Assembly (NCBI RefSeq): GCF_900176535.1
Contig: NZ_FWXT01000001.1
Span: 3,100,001 to 3,164,000, forward strand
Source: Pedobacter africanus
Lineage (GTDB): Bacteria > Bacteroidota > Bacteroidia > Sphingobacteriales > Sphingobacteriaceae
Length of the DNA: 64,000 nt
Reading direction: 5' to 3'
In this document: positions 51,157-62,900 of the stretch, in pieces
Layout: each line of letters opens with the position of its first letter
How positions within the stretch are numbered: position 1 is the first letter of the stretch
Translations under genes and position numbers: made by a program
The notes under the pieces: model-generated
The model's input: only the letters and a program-made list of their open reading frames with translations
Databases searched by the model: none
What the model was told of the DNA's origin: nothing

Positions 51157-52614
51157 TTGAAGAAGTATAGCTCCTTAGCAGAGATACAAACCCTTATTGA
51201 GCAAAAAAAGCTCAGCGTGCCCGGGTTATTAGACTATTATTTTAAGCAAATAGAAGAACATCAACACCTCAATGCGTTTAATGAGGTGTTTTTTTATTCT
51301 GCGGCCAGCCAGGCGAAGCTTGTGCAGGAGAAGATAGATAAAGGTATGCAGGGCAAACTTGCCGGAATGGTTATCGGTATCAAAGATAACATCTGTTACC
51401 AGGACCATAAGGTAAGTGCTTCTTCAAAAATGCTGGAGGGCTTTGTTTCCCCCTATTCCGCAACCGTGGTTGAGCGGCTGATTGCAGAGGATGCAGTCAT
51501 CATAGGCCGGTTAAACTGTGATGAGTTCGCCATGGGCGGTTCCAATGAAACTTCTTATTATGGCCCGGTAAAAAATGCCGCAAACCATGGAAAGGTTGCC
51601 GGAGGCTCTTCGGGTGGTTCGGCGGTTGCTGTTCAGGCAGATTTATGCCTGTCAGCATTGGGAACGGATACCGGAGGTTCGGTAAGACAGCCTGCGGCTT
51701 TTTGTGGCTGTATAGGTTTGAAACCGACCTATGGCCGGATTTCAAGATACGGTGTGATCGCCTATGCCTCGTCTTTTGACCAGGTCGGGACCATAACTTC
51801 TTCAGTTGCTGACGCAGCCATTTTGCTGGAAGTATTGGCGGGGGCCGATGCCTACGATAGTACAGTCTCCAGATTGCCTGTTGGTGCATATCATAAGGCT
51901 TTGGAGGACGCCGGCACGCGGGGAGCGCAGGAGCCTAAGAAAATTGCAGTTTTAAAGGAGACGCTGGAAAGCAGCGCCCTGGATGCCGACATCAAAAATA
52001 GCATACTTGAAGCGATAGACGAATTTAAAGCACAGGGACATACCGTAGAATATGTGTCTTTTGATTTACTGGATTACCTGGTGCCTGCCTATTACGTGCT
52101 GACGACTGCAGAGGCTTCATCCAATTTATCACGTTATGATGGAGTACATTACGGGCACCGTAACCTGGAAGCTGGAAGTTTAGATGAACTCTACAAATTG
52201 TCGAGGGCAGAAGGTTTTGGTGAAGAAGTAAAAAGAAGGATCTTATTGGGAACTTTTGTGCTGAGTGCGGGTTACTACGATGCTTATTATCAGAAAGCAC
52301 AGCAGGTGAGGCGCCTGATCAGGGAAAAGATGGAGGAAATGCTCAACCATTTTGACGTTATCATCAGTCCGGTGACCCCGACGCCAGCTTTTAATATAGG
52401 AGAAAATATTGATGACCCGCTGGTCATGTATATGGCGGATATATTTACTGTATTGGCCTCATTGACGGGAATTCCGGCAATTGCTATTCCTTTGGGCAAT
52501 AATACCAACGGTTTACCGTTAAGTGTACAGTTAATGGCCAGACATTTCGCGGAACAGGAGCTATTGTCCTTATCCCACACTTTTTTAAATGCCAGGCAAT
52601 TGATTAACCATTAA
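51157..52614 (+). CDS. gatA: Asp-tRNA(Asn)/Glu-tRNA(Gln) amidotransferase subunit A
   Basis: The 485-residue amidase-signature enzyme has its triad regions in place: Lys in GIKDNICYQ, the Ser-rich GGSSGGSAVAV and GTDTGGSVRQPA. Further matches are SRYDGVHYG and the late SPVTPTPAF. It hydrolyses glutamine in the GatCAB complex so that misacylated Glu-tRNA(Gln) or Asp-tRNA(Asn) is amidated. The start is TTG at 51157; no ATG fits the front. GatB and GatC are not nearby, as is common. It lies 40 bases after tatA. Confidence 0.95.
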   Translation: MKKYSSLAEIQTLIEQKKLSVPGLLDYYFKQIEEHQHLNAFNEVFFYSAASQAKLVQEKIDKGMQGKLAGMVIGIKDNICYQDHKVSASSKMLEGFVSPYSATVVERLIAEDAVIIGRLNCDEFAMGGSNETSYYGPVKNAANHGKVAGGSSGGSAVAVQADLCLSALGTDTGGSVRQPAAFCGCIGLKPTYGRISRYGVIAYASSFDQVGTITSSVADAAILLEVLAGADAYDSTVSRLPVGAYHKALEDAGTRGAQEPKKIAVLKETLESSALDADIKNSILEAIDEFKAQGHTVEYVSFDLLDYLVPAYYVLTTAEASSNLSRYDGVHYGHRNLEAGSLDELYKLSRAEGFGEEVKRRILLGTFVLSAGYYDAYYQKAQQVRRLIREKMEEMLNHFDVIISPVTPTPAFNIGENIDDPLVMYMADIFTVLASLTGIPAIAIPLGNNTNGLPLSVQLMARHFAEQELLSLSHTFLNARQLINH

Positions 52615-52688
52615 ACCAAACCATAAGCCTTTGCACCACCAAATGCCTGTGACAGAACATAAACATTAAAAAAACTAATGATGTGCCT

Positions 52689-53909
52689 ATGAAACTAGTA
52701 GTACGTTGTGTATCTTATTGCATGTTAATCCTGAGCTGTCTTTCTGCAACAGCACAAATACGGAGTCTTAATTTAACCGATACCACCTATGTACCGATGG
52801 TGGATGAGACTGTTTTCTATAATCATAACTATATTTACAAAGCCAGGCTGGACTCCATAGAAAAAACGGTGCCGCTCAGCTACAATGAATTTGTACAAAA
52901 GTACATTGACATTTATGCCGGACGTAAGGATATGATGGGAAAGATGCTTGGATTATCCGGCTATTATTTCCCAATTTTCGAAAAAGCATTAAAAAGCTAT
53001 AATATTCCGGAGGAGATCAAATACCTTCCTATTATTGAATCTTCTATGAACCCGCATGCGGTATCGAGAGTTGGCGCTACCGGATTGTGGCAGTTCATGT
53101 TTGCTACGGCAAAAGGCTATGGCTTAAACATGGACAACTTTGTAGATGAGCGTAAGGATCCTATTCAGGCCAGTTATGCTGCTGCTGCCTATTTTAGGGA
53201 TGCTTATGAAGAGCTGGGCGACTGGCTGCTGGCCATTGCCGCCTATAACTGCGGTATGGGGAATGTAAATAAGGCCATTGCAAAAGCAGACTCCAGGGAT
53301 TTCTGGGAGATCAGGCGCTTTTTACCTATGGAAACGCGCAATTACGTGCCAGCTTTTATTGCTGCGGTCTATGTAATGAACTACTCGGGCAATCACCAGA
53401 TTAAAACCCAGAAACCCGCATTGTTAAAAAATACCGATACCATCCAGGTAAGCCGCTTTGTTTCTTTGACTTCATTGGCCGAGGCCATGAATGTTGAGAC
53501 AGAGGAATTACTGAATCTGAACCCATCTTATAAGAAGAAGATTGTGAACGGGACTGAAGATGCGCCCAAACGGGTAATTTTACCGAAAGTAAACCTGGCC
53601 AGTTTTACCCGGATTTATGAGCTGCTGAACGAGACGGAAGCAGATTTAGACAGACATGTCATCCTGGCTTCCAACGATGGAAGAGTGAAGCGTAAAGCCA
53701 GAAGTGCCAGTGCGGCGAAGCCTGCTGTGGTATACCATAAAGTGCTGCAGGGGCAAAATCTAAGTGTTATAGCTGATAAGTATCATGTGGAAGTGCAGGA
53801 TCTGAAAGTATGGAATAACCTGAAGAGTTCTTCTATTGTACCAGGCCAGCGCCTAAAGATATTCAATAATGCCGAAAGCAGGCACGCTGCAAAACCTTTT
53901 AAAGGTTAG
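52689..53909 (+). CDS. Lytic transglycosylase (GH23, MltD-like) with LysM
   Basis: The protein has 406 residues from ATG 52689; GTG 52683 would add two. A signal peptide (MKLVVRCVSYCMLILSCLSATAQ) is followed by an SLT domain (about 90-240) with YLPIIESSMNPHAVSRVGATGLWQFM, where the Glu in IESS is the catalytic acid, and AIAAYNCGMGNVNKA. A weak LysM-like segment (about 255-305) precedes a clear C-terminal LysM (about 355-400, HKVLQGQNLSVIADKYHVEVQDLKVWN). It cleaves peptidoglycan glycan strands in the periplasm and is targeted by the LysM. It stands alone between gatA and maeB. Confidence 0.93.
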   Translation: MKLVVRCVSYCMLILSCLSATAQIRSLNLTDTTYVPMVDETVFYNHNYIYKARLDSIEKTVPLSYNEFVQKYIDIYAGRKDMMGKMLGLSGYYFPIFEKALKSYNIPEEIKYLPIIESSMNPHAVSRVGATGLWQFMFATAKGYGLNMDNFVDERKDPIQASYAAAAYFRDAYEELGDWLLAIAAYNCGMGNVNKAIAKADSRDFWEIRRFLPMETRNYVPAFIAAVYVMNYSGNHQIKTQKPALLKNTDTIQVSRFVSLTSLAEAMNVETEELLNLNPSYKKKIVNGTEDAPKRVILPKVNLASFTRIYELLNETEADLDRHVILASNDGRVKRKARSASAAKPAVVYHKVLQGQNLSVIADKYHVEVQDLKVWNNLKSSSIVPGQRLKIFNNAESRHAAKPFKG

Positions 53910-53983
53910 CCTCAGGTTCTGCTGCTCTTTTTCCGGATTAAATTTATGTGCGTTTTTTTATTTATGGCTTATCAAAAGAATTG

Positions 53984-53991
53984 TAACTTTG
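53984..53991 (+). promoter_or_regulatory. -7 box (TAACTTTG) upstream of maeB
   Basis: TAACTTTG is an exact TAnnTTTG match, 22 bases before ATG 54014, in a 104-base gap after the transglycosylase gene. Poly-T runs precede it, but no clear -33 TTG was found. It should drive maeB and the closely spaced ruvA. Confidence 0.5.
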
Positions 53992-54013
53992 GCCCCTTAC
54001 ATAGGATCATTTT

Positions 54014-56329
54014 ATGAGTAAGATTAATAGAAAACAAGATGCACTGGACTACCACTCGCAAGGGCGGCCCGGAAAAATTCAGGTTATACCAACCAAGCCA
54101 ACAAATTCTCAAAGAGATCTGGCACTTGCGTATTCACCTGGAGTTGCAGAACCTTGTTTAAAGATAGCCGAAAATACAGAAGACGTTTATAAATATACTG
54201 CCAAAGGAAATCTTGTAGCAGTAATAAGCAATGGTACCGCAGTTTTGGGTTTAGGTAACATTGGTCCGGAGGCAGGTAAACCTGTAATGGAAGGAAAGGG
54301 CCTTTTGTTTAAAATATTTGCTGATATTGATGTTTTTGATCTGGAGCTGGATACCACAAATGTGGACGAGTTTGTTAAGATCGTAAAAGCCCTTGAACCT
54401 ACTTTTGGCGGGGTAAACCTGGAAGATATCAAGGCACCTGAGTGTTTTGAAATTGAACGCAGGTTAAAAGCGGAAATGAATATTCCGGTGATGCACGACG
54501 ACCAGCATGGTACAGCCATTATTTCTGCTGCTGCATTGTTAAATGCCTGCGAACTGCAGAAAAAGAAAATGGACAAAATAAAGATCGTAGTAAACGGTGC
54601 AGGTGCGGCGGCTATTTCCTGCTCACGTTTATACGTTTCCTTAGGTGCCAAAAAAGAAAATATTGTGATGTGCGACAGAGCAGGCGTGATCAGGAATGAC
54701 CGGGAGAACCTGGACGAAATCAAAGCCGAGTTTGCCACGTCCAGGAAACTGGATACACTGGAAGAGGCAATGAAAGATTCTGATGTATTTATCGGATTGT
54801 CGTCTGCAGATTGTGTGACAGAGGAGATGCTGAAGTCTATGGCTAAAAACCCTATTGTATTTGCCATGGCTAACCCAAATCCGGAAATTGCTTATGAACT
54901 GGCCATTAAATCCCGTAAGGACATCATTATGGCTACCGGCCGTTCTGATTATCCTAACCAGGTAAACAATGTGTTGGGTTTCCCCTATATTTTCAGAGGA
55001 GCGCTTGATGTGAGGGCCACCGCTATAAATGAGGAAATGAAGATCGCAGCAGTAAGAGCAATTGCCGAACTGGCCAAGAAATCTGTTCCCGAGGCAGTAA
55101 ATATGGCCTATAATGAAAAGAATATCAAATTTGGTAAAGAATACATCATCCCGAAGCCAATGGACTTAAGGCTGATGACCAATGTTTCGGCCGCTGTTGC
55201 TAAAGCAGCAATCGAATCGGGAGTGGCCAGGAAAGTGATTACTGACTGGGATGCTTACGAAGAGGAACTGAAGCACCGCCTGGGAATGGACGATGCCATT
55301 ATGCGTGCAATTACCAATAAGGCGAAATCTGATCCTAAGCGCGTGGTTTTTGCCGAAGCAGATCATTATAAGATATTAAAGGCAGCGCAGATCGTAAAAG
55401 ACGAGAACATTGCCATTCCTATTTTATTGGGTAATAAGGAAGTTATTGAAAGGATCATTGAAGAAAGCGCGCTGGATCTGGAAGGTGTGACGATCATTGA
55501 CACTTTTAAAGAGCCCCAGCTGATGCAGAAATATGGACAGGCACTTTACGAAAAAAGACAGCGCCGCGGACTGACACTGTTTGAGGCAACTAAACTGATG
55601 CGCGATAGAAATTACTTTGGTGCATCTATGGTAGAGTTTGGTGAGGCGGATGCCATGATTTCTGGTCTGACCAGAAATTACGTATCGACCATTAAACCTG
55701 CTTTGCAGGTAATTGGTACTGCTCCTGGTGTTAACAGGGTGGCAGGGATGTACATGATGATGACCAAAAAAGGACCTGTGTTTTTTGGGGATACTACAGT
55801 AAATGTTGACCCTACGGCAGAGGAACTGGTAGACCTTACGTTGCTCGTTGCGCAATCGGTAAGTAAATTCAATATTCATCCGCGTGTAGCACTGTTGTCT
55901 TATTCCAACTTTGGCTCTAACCAGGGCGTTGTTCCGGAGAAGGTAAGAAAGGCAGTAAAAATATTGCATGAAAAACATCCTGAGGTGATGGTTGACGGAG
56001 AAATGCAGGGTAATTTTGCAATTAACAATGCCTTGTTGAGAGACAATTTTCCGTTCAGCAGACTGGTAGACGGACCGGCAAACACATTGATCTTCCCCAA
56101 CCTGGAATCAGGTAATATTGCTTATAAGCTTTTACAGGAATTGGGTGAAGCAGAGGCTATAGGGCCTATTTTGCTGGGCTTAAACAAGCCTGTTCATATT
56201 GTTCAACTTGGAAGTTCAGTTAGGGAAATTGTAAATATGGTTACCTTAGCAGTACTGGATGTTCAGGGAAAAGAACAGGAGGCATACCCTAAAAAAGGCG
56301 GATTTTTAAAAAGAACAGCTAAGAAATAG
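54014..56329 (+). CDS. maeB: NADP-dependent malic enzyme fused to phosphotransacetylase-like domain
   Basis: This 771-residue two-part protein is typical of MaeB. The malic enzyme part (about 1-425) has LALAYSPGVAEPC, the metal/substrate region GGVNLEDIKAPECFEIE, DDQHGTAIISAAAL, and the dinucleotide motif VVNGAGAAAIS. The C-terminal phosphate-acetyltransferase-like part (about 430-765) has RVVFAEADHYKILKAA and VDGEMQGNFAIN. It oxidatively decarboxylates malate to pyruvate, making NADPH; the PTA part is thought to be regulatory, sensing acetyl-CoA. ruvA follows after 3 bases and is probably on the same message. Confidence 0.96.
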   Translation: MSKINRKQDALDYHSQGRPGKIQVIPTKPTNSQRDLALAYSPGVAEPCLKIAENTEDVYKYTAKGNLVAVISNGTAVLGLGNIGPEAGKPVMEGKGLLFKIFADIDVFDLELDTTNVDEFVKIVKALEPTFGGVNLEDIKAPECFEIERRLKAEMNIPVMHDDQHGTAIISAAALLNACELQKKKMDKIKIVVNGAGAAAISCSRLYVSLGAKKENIVMCDRAGVIRNDRENLDEIKAEFATSRKLDTLEEAMKDSDVFIGLSSADCVTEEMLKSMAKNPIVFAMANPNPEIAYELAIKSRKDIIMATGRSDYPNQVNNVLGFPYIFRGALDVRATAINEEMKIAAVRAIAELAKKSVPEAVNMAYNEKNIKFGKEYIIPKPMDLRLMTNVSAAVAKAAIESGVARKVITDWDAYEEELKHRLGMDDAIMRAITNKAKSDPKRVVFAEADHYKILKAAQIVKDENIAIPILLGNKEVIERIIEESALDLEGVTIIDTFKEPQLMQKYGQALYEKRQRRGLTLFEATKLMRDRNYFGASMVEFGEADAMISGLTRNYVSTIKPALQVIGTAPGVNRVAGMYMMMTKKGPVFFGDTTVNVDPTAEELVDLTLLVAQSVSKFNIHPRVALLSYSNFGSNQGVVPEKVRKAVKILHEKHPEVMVDGEMQGNFAINNALLRDNFPFSRLVDGPANTLIFPNLESGNIAYKLLQELGEAEAIGPILLGLNKPVHIVQLGSSVREIVNMVTLAVLDVQGKEQEAYPKKGGFLKRTAKK

Positions 56330-56332
56330 AAT

Positions 56333-56917
56333 ATGTTTGAGTATATTGATGGCAAGCTAGCTTTTAAATGCCCTACGTATATCGTTGTTGAGGCGGGTGG
56401 TGTTGGCTACCATTTGAATATATCTTTAAATACTTATAGTAACCTGGCAGATACCGAAAGGTGTAAGGTTTATACCTGGTTGCATGTAAAAGAAGATGCG
56501 CACACCCTTTATGGCTTTGCTGACGAGGGTGAGCGCAGGCTTTTTTTACACCTCATCTCTGTTTCCGGTATTGGTCCGAATACAGGGAGAATGATGCTCT
56601 CCTCGATCACTCCGGCTGAAATTCAGACGGCAATAGTGAATGCGGACCTTGCATTGATCCAGCGGATTAAAGGGATTGGTGCAAAATCTGCGCAGCGCCT
56701 GGTTTTAGAGCTGCAGGACAAATTGAAAAAAGAAGGATCAGGCTCATTGATGGCTGCTCCATTAAACAATACAGTAAAAGAAGAGGCGCTGTCGGCATTG
56801 ATGATGCTTGGCTTTGCGAAACCTGCTTCTGAAAAGGCAATAGACAATGCGGTGAAAGTAGGTGGGCAAGATTTGTCTGTTGAACAAATGATAAAAATAG
56901 CATTGAAGAATTTATAG
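56333..56917 (+). CDS. ruvA: Holliday junction branch migration complex subunit RuvA
   Basis: The 194-residue protein has an N-terminal OB domain (MFEYIDGKLAFKCPTYIVVEAGGVGYHLNIS), tandem helix-hairpin-helix motifs (HLISVSGIGPNTGRMMLSS and IQRIKGIGAKSAQRLVLELQDKL) and a C-terminal RuvB-binding helical domain (EEALSALMMLGFAKPASEKAID). It binds four-way DNA junctions as tetramers and loads the RuvB motor. The length is normal. It sits between maeB and sprA, both very close, although their functions are unrelated. Confidence 0.97.
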   Translation: MFEYIDGKLAFKCPTYIVVEAGGVGYHLNISLNTYSNLADTERCKVYTWLHVKEDAHTLYGFADEGERRLFLHLISVSGIGPNTGRMMLSSITPAEIQTAIVNADLALIQRIKGIGAKSAQRLVLELQDKLKKEGSGSLMAAPLNNTVKEEALSALMMLGFAKPASEKAIDNAVKVGGQDLSVEQMIKIALKNL

Positions 56918-56926
56918 AAATTGCCC

Positions 56927-59900
56927 TTGAAAAACTTATTAACGCTATTTCTCTTCCTGATGGTTACTTTTGGCGGACAACAGGCTTTTTCGCAGGTTAC
57001 ACCGCAAAAGTCCAGGCAGGACACCGCAAGAAATTCCTTCGGCCTGAAGGAGAAGAAAAGACTTGGAATCAGGTCTTTAACAACTCCTTTTTACCCCTTA
57101 CCCGACAATTTACACCGAAAAGTTGAATACGACGCTTTAAATAAAAGATACATCATCCAGGAACTGCTGGGAGATAAGCCTTTTGGGCCGGTTCAATACC
57201 TTACCGTAGATGAATACATGCGCCTGATAAACAGCGAGATCAAGCGAGAAAACTGGCGGACACTGTCTGACCAGGAAGTTAACGATGTACGGAGAACAGG
57301 TATCATTCCAAGTCTTAAGATAAACAGCAGGGCCTTTGAAAAGATTTTCGGGGGGACTACCATAGACATACAGCCCCGGGGCGAGGCTGAACTTACATTC
57401 TTAGGCCGCATTAATAAGAACGAAAACCCCTTGTTTAATGAGCGCCAGCGTGTGCAGGGAAATTTTGATTTTAACCAGCGTATTCAGATGGATGTGATTG
57501 GTAATATCGGTACCAAGCTGAAAATCAACATGAACTACAATACAGAAGCTCAGTTTGATTTTGAAAACCAGGTAAAGCTGGATTATACTGGTGGTGAAGA
57601 CGATATTATTCAGAAAATTGAGGCAGGTAATGTAAGCTTACCTTTAAATACCACACTCATTAATGGTACCCAGGCCTTATTCGGGGTAAAAACCCAACTC
57701 AAGTTTGGCAAGTTAAACGTGGCCACAGTATTTACCCAACAGAAATCGCAATCCAGGCAGATCCAGATCAATAACGGGGCGCAACAAAATGAGTTCAGGC
57801 TGAATGCCGATAACTATGAGGCCAACAAACACTTTTTCCTGGCGAGATATTTCAGGGACAATTACAATAAATCGCAGCTGAATGCGCCAACCATTACGTC
57901 TGGTGTGCAGATTACCAAAATGGAGGTCTGGATTACCAATAAGTCGGGCAATACCCAGGATTCAAGGGATGTACTCGCTTTTCTTGACATGGCCGAAAAC
58001 CAGCCATACAACAGCGGCATTGCCGGCGGGGCCTCGGTACTTCCATCGGCTTTTACAAATCCTCAGTTTCCCAGGAGTTCTAACGACCTTTTGAGTAAAA
58101 TCCCCGCGAATTCGAGGCTGACCAATTCCAATGAGATCATTTCTTATTTTGCGCCAACAGGCGGCACAGACAACTATGCCAAGCTTACCTACGCCAGAAA
58201 GCTGACCGACAGGGAATATTATTTCCATCCGCAACTGGGTTACATCTCCCTGAACAATGCACTAAACTCAGACGAGGTACTGGCAGTTGCCTACAGGTAT
58301 ACTTTTAACGGGGTGGAATACCAGGTGGGGGAATTCTCTACCGATGTTCCATTTGACCCGGGAACACCAAAAGTTTTGTATACCAAGTTGCTGAAAAATG
58401 ATGTAATCAAGACCAGCCTGCCTACCTGGGACCTGATGATGAAAAATATTTATTCTATTGGGGGCTATCAGATCAGTCAGCAAAACTTTAAACTGGACAT
58501 ATTCAGGATCGATGAACGGACTGGTGTGGAAAAGCCCTTGATACAGGAGGGCGAAAAGCTGGATGCAGACCGCAGGCCCCTGAACGGAAAGCAATGGATA
58601 CAGGTGACAGGACTTGACCGGCTGAACCAGCAAAAGGAACGTAAGCCCGATGGGGTTTTTGATTTTGAAACAGAGAACCGGCCGTTTGGCACTCCGGCAA
58701 ACAATGGGCAGACCCCAATTTTTAACAGCCCTAACCCGGGAGGTACAAACAATAGCAATACACAGCTGAATTTCTCGCTGAACACCGTAAATGGCTATAT
58801 CACCATAGATCCGCTGAACGGAAGAATTATTTTTCCGCTGATAGAGCCGTTTGGAAAGGATCTTGCCGACCAGTTTTTGCCTACAGAGCAGGCATTGATC
58901 GATAAATATACCTTTACCGCATTGTATGATTCGACAAAGGTGATTGCCCAGCAGCTGTTCAGCAACAGGAACAGGTATGTGATCAAGGGGGCATATCAGT
59001 CGGAAATTGCCTCGGAGTTCAGTTTAAATGCCATTAACGTCCCGGAAGGCTCGGTAAAGGTTTTTGCCGGGACGATCCCATTGCAGGAAGGGGTAGATTT
59101 CACGGTAGATTACCAGGGAGGAAGGGTCAGGATCATTAATCCGGCTTTACTGAGTTCGGGTCAGCCTATCCGGATATCTACAGAAAACAACGAGCTTTTC
59201 GGATTGCAGCAACGTTCATTGTTCGGGACAAGGCTGGATTATAAGGTGAACAACAAGCTGAACCTGGGCGGTACCCTGATGAACCTGACGGAAAAGCCCT
59301 TGACGGCTAAAGTGAACATTGGCGAGGAGCCGATTTCGAATACCATGTGGGGGTTGGATATGAACTACAGTTCGCCTTCAAGGTTTCTGACCAAGCTGGT
59401 AGATAAATTACCCCTGATCTCAACCAAGGCGCCTTCCAGTATTACGTTTGCCGGGGAATTTGCACAGTTGATACCCGGGCATCCCAGCGCGTTGAATTTT
59501 GGCGGTAAGAAGGGCGGAGTGAGTTATCTGGATGATTTTGAAGCTTCACGTTCGGTGATAGACCTGAAGAGTGCGGTAGCCTGGCAGTTGTCAGGAACAC
59601 CACAGCTTTTTCCCGAGGCCAGCAGGATAGACGACCTGAGCTATGGTTTCAACAGGGCGAGAATAGCCTTTTATAATATTGATCCTCTTTTCTACAACAG
59701 GAGCACAGGAAATATCCCGGATAACCTGAGAAACAACCGGAACGAGCTTTCCAATCACTATGTCCGTGAAATTATTGAGCAGGAAGTTTTTCCTTTTAAA
59801 GAAACCAGTACAGGACAAGCCATTACCCTACCCACGCTCGACGTTGCTTTTTACCCCACACTCCGCGGGCCTTACAACTATACCACTACCGGTTTTAACG

Positions 59901-62900
59901 CAAATGGTACGCTTACCAATCCGCGCTCGCGTTGGGGCGGTTTGTTCAGGAGGATAGAAACCAATGATTTTGAAGCACTGAACATTGAATATATTGAGCT
60001 TTGGGTAATGGACCCCTTTATTTATAAACCCAACTCGGCCGGGGGCGATCTGTATTTTAATTTGGGTAACATCTCTGAAGACATCCTGAAAGATGGTCGG
60101 AAATCCCTTGAGAACGGATTGCCAGCTGATGGCGACCCATCCAAGTATGATGAGACCAACTGGGGTAGGGTGCCAAAGCTGCAACCGGTGGTACAGGCTT
60201 TTGACAACGACCCTGCTGCAAGGAAGGTGCAGGATGTTGGTCTGGACGGTTTGTCGAATACAGACGAGAAAACAAAATTTGCCAATCTGATCAATCAGAT
60301 CAAGGCGCAGCTGAACCCGGACGCGGCAGCAGAGCTTGACAACGACCCTTCATCGGATGATTATGTTTATTTCAGGGGTAGGGCGCTCGATCAGGCAAAT
60401 GCAGGCATATTGAAAAGGTATCAGCGGTACAACGGGCCGGAAGGCAATTCCAAAACCGCACAACAGTCGCAGGAAGATTTTGGTGTAGACAACTCTGCTT
60501 CCACTTCTCTACCCGATGGAGAAGACATCAACAGGGACAACAACATGACCCAGAGTGATGAATATTTTGAGTATAAAGTTTCCATGCGTCCGGGTGATCT
60601 GATGGTTGGACAGAACTTTGTAACTGATAAGATCACTTCGCAGGTTAAATTGGCAAACGGGCAGACGCAAGCTGTAACCTGGTACCAGATCCGGATTCCA
60701 CTGGCACAGCACACGCAAAGAGTTGGAAATATTCAGGACTTCAAATCTATCCGTTTTGTGCGGATGTTTATGACCAATTTTGCCGATACTGCTGTTCTGC
60801 GGTTCGGAAAGATACAGTTGGTTAGGGGTGAGTGGAGGCAGTATAACGCAAAGAACGAAGCTTCGCAAATCATCCTTGACCCCGCCTTGCAGAATGCCGG
60901 ACCAGATAATTCGACTATAGAAATTTCTACAGTAAACATTGAAGAGAACGGCAAGCGTACCCCTATCCCTTACGTGATACCGCCGGGAATAGAAAGGGAA
61001 CGTGATTTCAGCAATTACAGGGGCGATACCCGTCAGAACGAACAATCACTTGCGGTAACCATCAAGAACCTGAGAGATGGTTATGGAAGGGCGGCATTTA
61101 AAACTGCACTTAACGATTTCAGGTCGTATAAACATCTGGAGATGTACATTCACCTGGAGGCATTGGGTAACTCGCCGATCAACGATAACGAGCTGAGTGC
61201 CTTTTTGCGGATAGGGACGGATAATCAGGACAACTATTACGAATATTCACAACCACTAAAGGTTACCCGTCCGGGTACGAGTGATCCGTATTCTATCTGG
61301 CCCGATCAGAATAAACTGGACATTCAGCTGGAGTTATTTCAGAAGGCAAAGATTGCCCGTAACAATGCCCTGGATAGTGATGGACTGCCATGGAACATCA
61401 GTAAGCCTTTTACTTATGTGGTTGACGGAAAGACGATTATTGTGAAGGGGCAGCCCGATATGAGTAAAGTAAGGGTTTACATGCTTGGTGTGATGAATCC
61501 TTACCGTAACGGTGCTAATCCTGCAGGAGATGATGGGCTGGATAAAAATGCACAGGTATGGTTCAACGAAATGCGGCTGACGGAATTTGATGAACGTGGC
61601 GGCTGGGCGGCAACTGCAAGGATGAACGCCAAGCTGGCGGATTTTGCGGATGTTAATGTGTCGGGAAGTAAATCGACCATTGGTTTTGGTGCATTGGAAA
61701 CAAGAGTTAGTGAGCGGAACAGGGCAGATAATGTGTTTTTTGATATCTCATCCAGCGTGGAGCTGGGTAAGTTCTTCCCTCAGAAAAGCGGTATTAAAAT
61801 TCCGATGTTTGTGAGCCATTCGAGCCAGGTCAGCACCCCTCAATATGACCCTAAGATGCCGGACATCGAACTGAAAAATGCATTGGATAAGGCCTCCAAA
61901 CCGGAAAAGAAGGCCATCCTGGAATACGCACAGGATTATACCACCAGGAACAGCATCAACTTTACCAATGTAAGGAAGGAACGTACCAATCCGGACAAGA
62001 AGCCGCAGCTATGGGACATTGAGAACTTTAATGTAAGTTATGCGTATACGAAGTTGTCGCACCGCGATTTTATCAACGAAAACAACATACAAAAAACTTA
62101 CAGGGGCTCGCTGGCTTACAATTACTCAGGGCAGCCGAAGTCTATTGAGCCTTTTAATAAGATCATTAAAACAAATACCCTGGCGCTGCTTAAAGATTTT
62201 AACTTTAGCATCCTGCCAAGTGCTATCAATTTCAGGATAGATGTTGATCGCTATTATGCAGAAAACAGCTTGAGGAACAACGACCCTAATAATGCAATCC
62301 CGATCAATACCACTTTTAACAAAAATTTCCTGGTAACACGGGTATACGGTATTTCCTGGAATCTGACCAAATCACTGACTCTGGATTTTGATGCCACCAA
62401 CTATTCCATTATAGACGAACCGGAAGGTAGGATTGAAGGGTTGAAAAGAGACACAGTATGGCAAAACCTGAAGCGTTTGGGCCGGACCACTGATTATAAC
62501 CACAACATGAACATTACCTATTCGCTGCCAATGAACAAAATTCCGGGCATGGACTGGGTAACAGTGGCGACACGGTACGGTACCAATTTCAACTGGCAGA
62601 CCGAACCGTTGTCAACCTTAAGGGATCCTCAGATCGACCTGGGCAATACCATTCAGAATTCGCGTACGATACAGGTAAACCCTACCTTAAACCTGGCTGG
62701 CCTATACAATAAGTTTGGTTTTGTAAGACGTGCGGGAGGTGCTGGCGATAAACAGGTGTCGGGAGGAACCTCATTCTTTGTAGGGTTACTGACAAGTGTT
62801 AAAAATGTAAATGCGGCCTTTACACAAACCAAGGGCACATTTTTGCCAGGCTATCTGCCAAGGGTGAGTTATTTTGGCTTGGACGAAGCTACAGGGGCGC

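Noticed and set aside
54187..54867. 226-residue open frame on the - strand
   Set aside because: It is antisense to the malic enzyme domain of maeB; composition is typical of a reverse-frame artefact.
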